Shown here piece by piece: positions 1-7,026 of a stretch of DNA of 7,158 nucleotides. The stretch's first letter is position 1. Each line of letters opens with the position of its first letter. A program made the position numbers and the translations under genes. This stretch comes from Firmicutes bacterium AM55-24TS (lineage in GTDB: Bacteria > Bacillota > Clostridia > UBA1381): assembly GCA_003460745.1 (NCBI GenBank), contig QTVU01000081.1, positions 1-7,158 on the forward strand, written 5' to 3'. A model generated the notes under the pieces. It ran no database searches, had not been told where the DNA came from, and worked only from the letters and a program-made list of their open reading frames with translations.

Positions 1-55
1 TTAGTATTTATTAAGAATATTTTGTTTCAGTTTGCATTAATATGTAAATGGGTAA

Positions 56-84
56 TTGTAAATTTATTGTTAGTATGATATACT
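56..84 (+). promoter_or_regulatory. Extended -10 sigma-A promoter of the GH26-like gene
   Basis: The -35 box is TTGTAA (56-61) and the -10 box is TATACT (79-84), with a 17-bp spacer. A TGn extended -10 element sits at 76-78. Transcription should start near 91, leaving a leader of about 25 nt that ends in the ribosome site. The fit to the sigma-A consensus is good, but the start site is inferred from sequence only. Confidence 0.7.
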
Positions 85-101
85 GAATATAAAATAATCT
101 T

Positions 102-106
102 GGGAG
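102..106 (+). promoter_or_regulatory. Ribosome binding site fixing a TTG start
   Basis: GGGAG at 102-106 lies 9 nt before the TTG codon at 116. An ATG at 109-111 is closer, but it is in another frame. Only the TTG frame yields a proper signal peptide (MKRR followed by a hydrophobic stretch), so this site decides in favour of TTG. Confidence 0.7.
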
Positions 107-115
107 TGATGTTAA

Positions 116-2203
116 TTGAAAAGAAGAATAAGCATAATATTAATTGCGATGATAAGTCTGATAATCTCAAGTAATTTAAGCGTAATGGCATATGAATTGC
201 CGCACGCATTTTGGGGCTTGGACGCTGGTTATTCAAATGCAACAAGCAACAAAAATTATGATGAAACGATAAATTACGGAGTACAAATTATCAATTTAAT
301 ATCATCAGAGCCAAAGAATGAGCAGACAATAAATATTTTAGGCTCAAGAACATATGATGTTGCATTTGCGTATTTTATGAACGGTGATTATACAAATGCG
401 GCGAAGTATTTTGAAATGTATATTCCATACGGTAAGCAATTAGGGTGGACTGACGGTGTAATTATTGCAGAAAATTGCGTTAAGCAATTTACAAATACAT
501 TTGAAGTATATCAAGCTACGGACCAATCGCAAAAGGTGTATGGTGCAAAAAATGAGCCGAACGGTGTTTTGTACGGACAAGTGGCGGATAAGGCAAAAAG
601 TAATGAATCAATGACATTGTTGTATTTGGAATACGGCGATGAAAGTACATTCGGTTGGACGCGTGCGATGCTTGATAAAGCAGAAACACAAAACAAAGCG
701 GTAGAAATTGCTCTCAATTTTCCACAGGAAGGTACAACGGTAAGAAATATAAACGGTTCGGATTCTTTTTTATCGAATTTACGCTCTATGTTGTCAAGTT
801 ACAAAAACGTGCCGATTTATTTGAGAATAGGTGCTGAATTTAATGTTTGGGGTGATAAATGTACACCCGATGAATTTATATCTGCATTCAAAGCTGTTGC
901 AAACAGTGTGAGCGGATTGCCTAACGTTGCTACTGTTTGGAGTATGGCGCATACATCTTCATGGAAAACAAACGATTGGCCTTATACGGCTGATGACTTC
1001 TATCCCGGTGATGAATATGTTGATTGGGTTGGCGTGAATTGTTATGCAAGTAAGTATTTCCAAGGCAGAGTATGGCAGGGGGAAAGCAGGTATAATGAAG
1101 TTTGCTTTAAAACAGGATACAGTTCCGATCCTGTTGTGATGATAAAGGATGCTGTTGAAAAATACGGCGGTCGAAAACCTATAATGATTTCTGAATGTGG
1201 AAGTGCATACAGAACTAACGGTGATATAAATGAAACCGACAGTGAATGGGCGGCAAAATATTTAAAACAAATATATACATTCATTCCTATGGTATATCCT
1301 CAAGTAAAGCTTATAGCGTATTTTAACGCTAAAATGAATTATGAGGTGAATTACTATAATCTCGACGGAGACAGTGAACTTCAAAACTCATATAATGATG
1401 TAACAGAATCACAGTGGTTTATACAAAATAATAATACAAACAGCGCCGGACAATTCTTTAAAAAGGCAGGCAGTACAATAACGATGAACGGAGATACAAC
1501 ACTGTACGCATATCCACATATATACGGATCGGATTGGATAAATGTTGAATATTATCTTGACGGTGAACTCGTTAAATCAACAAACGAAATACCTTATACC
1601 GTACAACTAAGTGACATAAAAGGTACGCATAATTTAAGAGTGGTGTCAAATGGGAATAACGGAACTTCTATGACTCGTGAATATCAGCTTGTCAGCTATG
1701 CACCGGCAGAAAAAGCAGAGGATTTTTCTGATACATCTTATCTTAATAACGGTCAGAAAAATGCAGTAAATTACACTATAAGCAATGATATTATGACAGG
1801 CTATGAAAATAATACATTCAGACCTGACGCAACCATAACCAGAGCAGAATTTGCTGCGGTTATATGCAGAATGATGGGGTATAATGTTGGTGAGAATAGC
1901 ACATTTACAGATACAAAATATCATTGGAGCAGTAAATATGTAAATGCGTGCGTAAAAGCAGATATAATACATGGTATCGGTGATAATAAATTTGCACCGG
2001 ATAATTATATTACCGTTGAACAGGCGGTTAAAATATTGACAAGTGCATATGGTTATGCAAACAGTAAAACGAAATATCCCGATGGTTTCATGTCAGCTGC
2101 TCAGAAATATAATTTGTTTGACAATGTAACATCAAGTCAATTAGGAACAAATGTTAAACGTATTGACGTGGCAGTTATGATTTATAATGCATCAAAGAAG
2201 TAA
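116..2203 (+). CDS. Secreted SLH-anchored GH26-like glycoside hydrolase
   Basis: A 695-residue secreted protein, probably a surface-bound polysaccharide-degrading enzyme. Residues 1-25 form a Sec signal peptide with likely cleavage after VMA. Residues about 27-140 are helical, with a TPR-like stretch at 79-111. Residues about 165-430 resemble a GH26 TIM barrel. The candidate acid/base is E241 in RIGAEFNVWG and the candidate nucleophile is E360 in IMISECGS; their 119-residue spacing suits GH26. The FYPGDEYVDWVG segment is also typical of that family. Residues about 453-528 look like a bacterial Ig-like domain. Residues about 550-695 are SLH repeats, which bind cell-wall polysaccharide; only the first keeps the classic TRAE (575-578), the others reading TVEQ (633-636) and KRID (681-684). 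The residue before E241 is Ala, where GH26 mannanases normally have His, so mannanase activity is uncertain. The family call is by motif only; another clan GH-A family is possible. It converges on araC and shares its terminator. Confidence 0.75.
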   Translation: MKRRISIILIAMISLIISSNLSVMAYELPHAFWGLDAGYSNATSNKNYDETINYGVQIINLISSEPKNEQTINILGSRTYDVAFAYFMNGDYTNAAKYFEMYIPYGKQLGWTDGVIIAENCVKQFTNTFEVYQATDQSQKVYGAKNEPNGVLYGQVADKAKSNESMTLLYLEYGDESTFGWTRAMLDKAETQNKAVEIALNFPQEGTTVRNINGSDSFLSNLRSMLSSYKNVPIYLRIGAEFNVWGDKCTPDEFISAFKAVANSVSGLPNVATVWSMAHTSSWKTNDWPYTADDFYPGDEYVDWVGVNCYASKYFQGRVWQGESRYNEVCFKTGYSSDPVVMIKDAVEKYGGRKPIMISECGSAYRTNGDINETDSEWAAKYLKQIYTFIPMVYPQVKLIAYFNAKMNYEVNYYNLDGDSELQNSYNDVTESQWFIQNNNTNSAGQFFKKAGSTITMNGDTTLYAYPHIYGSDWINVEYYLDGELVKSTNEIPYTVQLSDIKGTHNLRVVSNGNNGTSMTREYQLVSYAPAEKAEDFSDTSYLNNGQKNAVNYTISNDIMTGYENNTFRPDATITRAEFAAVICRMMGYNVGENSTFTDTKYHWSSKYVNACVKADIIHGIGDNKFAPDNYITVEQAVKILTSAYGYANSKTKYPDGFMSAAQKYNLFDNVTSSQLGTNVKRIDVAVMIYNASKK

Positions 2204-2224
2204 TGAATTAAATATAAGCCAAAT

Positions 2225-2257
2225 AAAAATACGCATCTGAAAAAGGTGCGTATTTTT
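2225..2257. terminator. Bidirectional rho-independent terminator
   Basis: A 13-bp stem pairs 2225-2237 with 2245-2257 around a 7-nt loop (2238-2244), with one G-U wobble. The stem starts with five A and ends with five T, so either strand gives a hairpin followed by a U tract. It serves both the GH26-like gene and the convergent araC gene. The araC stop codon (2258-2256) overlaps the outer stem. Confidence 0.85.
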
Positions 2258-3137
2258 ATATCGTATAAAGTGGATTACCGGCTTTATAGTTGAATTTAGC
2301 TTTATATTCGCTTATGGAATATCCGGTATATTTTTTAAACATACTGTTTAAATATTGAGGTGTGAAATCAAATTCTTCATAGGTTTGATATATCGGTCTG
2401 TCGATATTTTCGAGTTCATCACGGATTTTATCAACACGTTGCCTGTTTGAAAACTGAGTGAAAGTCATATTAAAGTGCTTTTTAAACAATCGGCAAAGGT
2501 GTTGCGGGGTGATACCGAATTTATCGGCTACTTCGTTAAGCGAAAGCTTTGAATATATTTTTGAATTTATGTAGTTGGTAACGTTATTTATAACCACATT
2601 GGAATGAAAACCGTCGGCTTTATTTTTATCAACTGAATACAATCTGAACATATTAACTAAAATCAGTGTTATTGTACTGCGGATTGAAAACAAATATCCG
2701 GGTTGTGAATAGTTAAAATTATCTATCATTTGTATCATAAAATTTCGTATTGTTTTTGACGGTGTGTCGTGTACTTGTATATATGAGCGTTTTCCTTCAA
2801 AAAAATCTGAAAGCAACGGAAAATTGCCTGAATACTGTTTTAAGCTGTATTGTAATGCGTTTTTGGAAAAGACGCAACAATATGCAATAGTTAGTTCATC
2901 TTTATGGGTACAGGTGAACGAATTGACTACATTCGGCGATATTAGCACGACATCGCCTTCTTCTAATTTTCTGCTTGTATTATCAATGTTGTGTATGGCG
3001 TTAGAATGAGCAATATATACAAGTAAAAAATAGTCAGCACTGTCGGGAACTGTTTTAATAGGAAAATATGTGTTTACAACAAATACATCACCTAATTTTT
3101 TTAACGTTTTTTCATCAAAATATAATCTCGGATTCAT
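2256..3137 (-). CDS. AraC-family transcriptional regulator
   Basis: A 293-residue cytoplasmic regulator of the usual AraC/XylS size. Residues about 15-110 form the N-terminal sensor, with a cupin-like GDVVLISPNVVNSF segment (61-74). This type often binds a sugar or oligosaccharide. Residues about 183-282 form the C-terminal DNA-binding domain with two helix-turn-helix units. The first (198-229) is standard, with LSLNEVADKFGIT and LCRLFKKHF. The second (247-279) keeps YLNSMFKKYTGYSISEYK, but its first helix is divergent, reading EEFDF where most members have a VGF-type turn. The ATG is supported by AGGAGGT 5 nt upstream. It is divergent from the arabinofuranosidase gene, and paired repeats lie between the two promoters, so control of that gene and perhaps of itself is the natural inference. 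Family assignment is firm; ligand and targets are not known from the sequence. Confidence 0.92.
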   Translation of the reverse strand: MNPRLYFDEKTLKKLGDVFVVNTYFPIKTVPDSADYFLLVYIAHSNAIHNIDNTSRKLEEGDVVLISPNVVNSFTCTHKDELTIAYCCVFSKNALQYSLKQYSGNFPLLSDFFEGKRSYIQVHDTPSKTIRNFMIQMIDNFNYSQPGYLFSIRSTITLILVNMFRLYSVDKNKADGFHSNVVINNVTNYINSKIYSKLSLNEVADKFGITPQHLCRLFKKHFNMTFTQFSNRQRVDKIRDELENIDRPIYQTYEEFDFTPQYLNSMFKKYTGYSISEYKAKFNYKAGNPLYTI

Positions 3138-3142
3138 AGCGT

Positions 3143-3149
3143 ACCTCCT
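3143..3149 (-). promoter_or_regulatory. Ribosome binding site of the araC-family gene
   Basis: AGGAGGT on the minus strand (3149-3143), 5 nt from the ATG at 3137. It is a near-perfect match to the anti-Shine-Dalgarno sequence. If the promoter at 3186-3158 is right, it lies only a few bases from the 5' end of the transcript. Confidence 0.85.
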
Positions 3150-3157
3150 GCATATTC

Positions 3158-3186
3158 AGTATAGCATTAACAGTTATTAAAGTCAA
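3158..3186 (-). promoter_or_regulatory. Extended -10 promoter of the araC-family gene
   Basis: On the minus strand, -35 TTGACT (3186-3181) and -10 TATACT (3163-3158) are separated by 17 bp. A TGn element (3166-3164) directly precedes the -10. The match to sigma-A consensus is strong. The predicted start near 3151 gives a very short leader of about 14 nt. Confidence 0.8.
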
Positions 3187-3193
3187 TGTGAAA

Positions 3194-3225
3194 ATGTTAA
3201 TATACATTCAAATGATGTTAATATA
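3194..3225. promoter_or_regulatory. Paired direct-repeat operator, probable AraC site
   Basis: ATGTTAATATA occurs twice without mismatch, at 3194-3204 and 3215-3225. The copies are 21 bp apart start to start, which is two helical turns. The downstream copy ends 5 bp before the -35 box of the arabinofuranosidase gene; the upstream copy begins 7 bp beyond the araC -35 box. AraC-family dimers typically bind direct repeats about 21 bp apart beside the -35 box of the gene they activate. Repeats and spacing are seen directly; binding by the adjacent regulator is inferred. Confidence 0.7.
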
Positions 3226-3230
3226 GTTAA

Positions 3231-3259
3231 TTGAATTTAAAAAAAATATACTATATAAT
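3231..3259 (+). promoter_or_regulatory. Sigma-A promoter of the arabinofuranosidase gene
   Basis: -35 TTGAAT (3231-3236) and a perfect -10 TATAAT (3254-3259) with a 17-bp spacer. The spacer has an A tract. Transcription should start near 3266, giving a leader of about 60 nt in which I see no riboswitch-like fold. The direct repeats just upstream place it under probable AraC-type activation. Confidence 0.75.
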
Positions 3260-3315
3260 ATTACTAAAGAAACCTGGGATATATAAAGATTAATTTGTTG
3301 AAAATTTATTTTTTT

Positions 3316-3321
3316 GAGGGG
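3316..3321 (+). promoter_or_regulatory. Ribosome binding site deciding the ATG at 3326
   Basis: GAGGGG lies just before the ATG at 3326, with 6 nt between its GAGG core and the start codon. A longer reading from TTG at 3314 would put this site inside the coding region and leave no ribosome site of its own. ATG 3326 is therefore preferred. Confidence 0.8.
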
Positions 3322-3325
3322 AAAA

Positions 3326-6300
3326 ATGAAGTTCAAGAAAGTGATTTTAACGGCAGCGGTTGCAGTATTTATATTGCAGGCAAGTGCATATGCGGCTGAT
3401 TTAACATCATCATATTCAATGGATGATATGACAGGATTAACCTATATGGGTACGGTGTCGAATATACTCGGTCAAAAAAATAATGCGGTAGAATTTAACG
3501 GCGGAAGTGCGATTTTAAGTCAATTTCCTTTGAACGATAATTTTACCGTATCAGCATGGATAAAACCAAGTGGATTGACTTCGTGGGAAAGAGTATTTGA
3601 CTTTGGCTCTGACCAAAAGAATTATATATTTCTTACCGTAAACAACGGTAACGGTTATCAGCGTTTGGCGGTGAAATACAATAATCAAACAGAGCAAAAT
3701 ATTACATCTTCGGTATCGCTTAATAAAAATGTTTGGTCATACGTAACTGTTACAATGAAAGATAATAAGGCGACAATGTATATAAACGGTGAGAGTGTTG
3801 CAAGCGGTAATATTACGGTGTCTATGAGTTCGCTTGCGTCTTCGGCTGCAAATTATATTGCTAAATCTCAATATACTTCAGATCCTAATTATACTGGTTG
3901 TATTGATGAAATGGAAATATACAATGACGCATTAACACAAGACGAAATTATAACACGAATGCAGGCTACTGCGGCAGAAGTTAAATCTATAGAAACAACA
4001 GATTTAACAGTAAAAGTCGGTGACAAAATTAAGCTGCCGTCAGAAGTAGATGTATCGTACACAAACGGAATGACAAGCAAAACGATAGTTGACTGGGGAG
4101 AAATGAGCAGTTATACCGAAAAGGGAACGTATAAAGTAACAGGTACTACGAAAATAGCAGGAAAAAGCTACGATGTTATCGCGAATATAACTGTTGAAAC
4201 GGATTCTTTGGACGATAATTATTCTGTAATCCGTAATATGAATATTGTTAAAAATTCGGGTTCATCATTTGTTGAAGCGGAGTATGTTGTAACATCTGAA
4301 CTAACCGACACTTTGGTTTTAAAAATGCAAATTTATAGTGGTGATACACTTCTGTCGGAAGATACAAAAGATTTTGTGCCGTCCGACAATACTGTAAAAA
4401 TGAAGAAAGATATTAGAGATTATAAGGGTAATTTGACTGTGAAAACAGCCGTTTATAACAAATCAACAGGAAAGGCGATTTCAAGCGTAATGGAAAGAAA
4501 AATAGATAATACAGGTAACTTTGCCGGAGGCGACAGAGTTAATTTAGAGAAGGACAGCTTATTTGAAAAGAGTGAGCAAGTAGGACTTAAATATGTTTTG
4601 TCAATAGACGTTGACAGACTTCTTGCACCGTCATACGAAATGCATGGATTGACCGCTCCGAACAATGCACAGCGTTACGGCGGTTGGGAAAGAAAAGGTG
4701 CAAGCAACTGGGGAAGTTCAAAAGATACATTCACACTTGCAGGGCATTCGTTGGGACATTGGATGAGTGCAGCTGCGGTATTATATCGTGATACAGGCAA
4801 TGAAGAAGTTATGACTAAACTTAATTATGCGGTAACTAAACTCGATGAACTTCAAGAGACTTCAAATTCACCATATATAGGCGGATGTAGCGAAGATTGT
4901 TTTACAAAACTGTTTAGCGGTAATACAAAGTGGGCTGATAACTATTGGGTGCCATGGTACGGAATACACAAAATATATCAAGGCTTGCTTGACGCGTATG
5001 ACTATACAGAAAATGACACTGCTTATGAAGTATTGAAAAAATTTGCAGATTGGGCAGTTGACGGTACATCAAATCTTACCGACGCACAAATGCAGTCAAT
5101 GCTTGACGTTGAATACGGCGGTATGAATGAAATTTTTGCGAGAATGTATGAAATTACAGGTGATGAAAAATATTTGGATACGGCAAGAAGATTTACTCAC
5201 GATTCGATTTTAAATCCGCTTATACAAGGTAAGGACAGTTTGACAGGACTTCACGCAAATACTCAAATACCGAAAATAATCGGTGCGGCAGAAATATACG
5301 AACAAAATCCGGAGAAATATGCCGATTATAAAAAGGCTTGCGAAAATTTCTGGAATTACGTTGTAAACAATCGTTCATACGCAATAGGCGGTAACTCGAT
5401 TGCCGAACATTTCGAGGCAGAGGGTGCAGAGACACTTGGAGTTAAGACTTGCGAAAGCTGTAATACATATAATATGATGCGTCTGTCTGAGCATTTATTC
5501 GCTTGGAAACATGACAGTGCATATATGGATTGGTATGAAAAGGCTTTGTACAACCATATTCTCGGTCAGCAAGAGCCTGAAACAGGTGCAAAAATGTACT
5601 TTGTATCGCTTTTACAAGGACACCACAGAGTATATGAGCAAAAAGATAAATCTTGGTGGTGTTGTACGGGGACAGGTATGGAGAACCCGGGAAGATACAC
5701 AAGATGTGCATATTATGAAGACGGTGACAATTTATATGTAAATCTTTATATGCCGGGTACATATGAATGGGAAGAAAAAGGTCTTACATTCACTGTTGAA
5801 ACAACATATCCTTATTCCGACAAGGTACAAATTAAAGTCGCAGGAACAGGAAGTGCAAATATCAACCTACGAGCTCCGTCATGGCTTGAAAGTGATATGA
5901 CAGTAAAAGCAGGCAATAAGACGTATACATCAAAGGGCGGAGAATATCTTGCTATATCTAACGAATGGAAAGACGGCGACATTATAGATATTACAATTCC
6001 AATGTCTGTTACAGTATACAATTCAAGAATTGACGGACAGGCGGCATATCAGTACGGTCCTGTGGTTTTGGCGGCAGACCTTGGAAGCGTCAGCGACGTT
6101 AGCGGAGTGAATGAATATATTTCAAACGAAACTAAGATTGACAGTGTAACTACTGATGTACCGTATATTGTAGGTAATTCAAGCAATTTGGATAAGTATA
6201 TAGATACGGTTGACACGGACAAGCTGATGTTTAAAATTAAGGCTGAAAATTCATCTACAGGTAAGGCTATTGAATTAAAACCGTTCTATGAAATTCATCA

Positions 6301-6988
6301 TAGTTTCTATACCGTATATTTCAATGTCGGAAACGGCATTAATGAATATGAGAAACGATTAAACAGTGCAACTATTGACAGAGTTGAACCGGACGGTCAA
6401 CAAGACGAACTCGGACATGGATTGGTAAGTAAAAATTCACACAACGGTAGTTTTACAAGCGGAACAAAAACGTATTATTGGCGTGACGCATACGGTAGTG
6501 ACAACGCATATTTCCAATATTCTTTGGAAGTGGATAAGAGCAATAAAAATTATCTGTTTGTAAGATATTGGGGCAGTGACGGACCGTTTACAAAAAATAA
6601 TGTAAATTATACGCGTGATTTCTATATCTCTATTGATGATAATAAACTTGCCGAACAAACGCTTAACAACGAAAAAATGAATAACGCATATGATGTATTC
6701 TATGAAATTCCTGAAGAATATACAAAAGGAAAGGACAGCGTTACTGTTAAATTTGCACCAAAGAGCAGTACAAATTGTGCAGGCGGTGTTATTGAGGCGA
6801 GAATTACAAATGATGATTTGAAATGTGTAAAGATTACGGCCGATTACAACGATAACGGAACGCTAAAGGACAGCTCAATCGAAAAAATCAGCATCGAAGA
6901 TATAAAGCAAACTGAAAATTCATCATCACACAAAGAGTTCTATTGGGAATCAATGGATAATATGAAACCGATAATTACTGAAGAATAG
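3326..6988 (+). CDS. Secreted multidomain GH127/GH146 beta-L-arabinofuranosidase
   Basis: A 1220-residue extracellular enzyme expected to release beta-L-arabinofuranose from plant arabinan, pectin or glycoprotein side chains. Residues 1-23 are a signal peptide (cleavage after AYA). Residues 25-210 are a LamG-like jellyroll, possibly carbohydrate-binding; 218-292 an Ig-like (Big_4-type) domain; 293-400 an unassigned beta-rich stretch. The catalytic region runs from about 403 to 1005: an alpha-helical barrel with GHSLGHW (473-479) and GGMNEIF (598-604), then beta-sandwich. Compared with Bifidobacterium HypBA1, E694 (AEHF) matches acid/base E322. E710 and C712 (ESC) match zinc ligands E338 and C340. 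C779 and C780 (WWCC) match nucleophile C417 and ligand C418. All key residues are present. The ESCNTYNM motif leans towards GH146 over GH127. Residues about 1013-1162 resemble the DUF6805 domain that follows such enzymes. Residues 1163-1220 are a tail ending near FYWESMDNMKPI. No SLH, LPXTG or dockerin anchor is visible. It is divergent from araC and is probably activated by its product. Confidence 0.88.
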   Translation: MKFKKVILTAAVAVFILQASAYAADLTSSYSMDDMTGLTYMGTVSNILGQKNNAVEFNGGSAILSQFPLNDNFTVSAWIKPSGLTSWERVFDFGSDQKNYIFLTVNNGNGYQRLAVKYNNQTEQNITSSVSLNKNVWSYVTVTMKDNKATMYINGESVASGNITVSMSSLASSAANYIAKSQYTSDPNYTGCIDEMEIYNDALTQDEIITRMQATAAEVKSIETTDLTVKVGDKIKLPSEVDVSYTNGMTSKTIVDWGEMSSYTEKGTYKVTGTTKIAGKSYDVIANITVETDSLDDNYSVIRNMNIVKNSGSSFVEAEYVVTSELTDTLVLKMQIYSGDTLLSEDTKDFVPSDNTVKMKKDIRDYKGNLTVKTAVYNKSTGKAISSVMERKIDNTGNFAGGDRVNLEKDSLFEKSEQVGLKYVLSIDVDRLLAPSYEMHGLTAPNNAQRYGGWERKGASNWGSSKDTFTLAGHSLGHWMSAAAVLYRDTGNEEVMTKLNYAVTKLDELQETSNSPYIGGCSEDCFTKLFSGNTKWADNYWVPWYGIHKIYQGLLDAYDYTENDTAYEVLKKFADWAVDGTSNLTDAQMQSMLDVEYGGMNEIFARMYEITGDEKYLDTARRFTHDSILNPLIQGKDSLTGLHANTQIPKIIGAAEIYEQNPEKYADYKKACENFWNYVVNNRSYAIGGNSIAEHFEAEGAETLGVKTCESCNTYNMMRLSEHLFAWKHDSAYMDWYEKALYNHILGQQEPETGAKMYFVSLLQGHHRVYEQKDKSWWCCTGTGMENPGRYTRCAYYEDGDNLYVNLYMPGTYEWEEKGLTFTVETTYPYSDKVQIKVAGTGSANINLRAPSWLESDMTVKAGNKTYTSKGGEYLAISNEWKDGDIIDITIPMSVTVYNSRIDGQAAYQYGPVVLAADLGSVSDVSGVNEYISNETKIDSVTTDVPYIVGNSSNLDKYIDTVDTDKLMFKIKAENSSTGKAIELKPFYEIHHSFYTVYFNVGNGINEYEKRLNSATIDRVEPDGQQDELGHGLVSKNSHNGSFTSGTKTYYWRDAYGSDNAYFQYSLEVDKSNKNYLFVRYWGSDGPFTKNNVNYTRDFYISIDDNKLAEQTLNNEKMNNAYDVFYEIPEEYTKGKDSVTVKFAPKSSTNCAGGVIEARITNDDLKCVKITADYNDNGTLKDSSIEKISIEDIKQTENSSSHKEFYWESMDNMKPIITEE

Positions 6989-6990
6989 CC

Positions 6991-7026
6991 AAAAATTCGC
7001 TGCAATTTGTTTTGCAGAGAATTTTT
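6991..7026. terminator. Rho-independent terminator after the arabinofuranosidase gene
   Basis: The inverted repeat pairs AAAAATTC (6991-6998) with GAATTTTT (7019-7026) and CTGCAA (7000-7005) with TTGCAG (7012-7017). There is one G/A mismatch (6999/7018) and a 6-nt loop. It begins 2 nt after the stop codon and ends in a T run. The A-rich 5' arm means it could also stop transcription from the right on the minus strand. Confidence 0.85.

Noticed and set aside
11..43. A second AraC repeat pair upstream of the first gene (TTAAGAATAT at 11 with TTAATAT at 37)
   Set aside because: The two elements differ in sequence and are not 21 bp apart, so chance in AT-rich DNA is the simpler explanation.
109..111. 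ATG as start of the first gene
   Set aside because: It is out of frame with the 695-residue protein; only TTG at 116 gives the signal peptide in frame with a spaced ribosome site.
1646..1972. 108-codon minus-strand frame rich in Cys and Ile
   Set aside because: It lies opposite the Ig-like and SLH coding region and its composition is what complementing that sequence gives; no ribosome site or homology is visible.
3314..3325. Upstream TTG start of the arabinofuranosidase gene
   Set aside because: It would overlap the GAGGGG ribosome site and add MRGK before an already complete signal peptide; ATG 3326 fits better.
3260..3325. Riboswitch or attenuator in the leader of the arabinofuranosidase gene
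   Set aside because: The leader of about 60 nt is A/T-rich with no stable hairpin and no conserved aptamer core.
5220..5762. Several overlapping minus-strand and other-frame reading frames inside the arabinofuranosidase gene
   Set aside because: They lie wholly within a gene with clear catalytic motifs, lack good ribosome sites and resemble no family; they are frame shadows.
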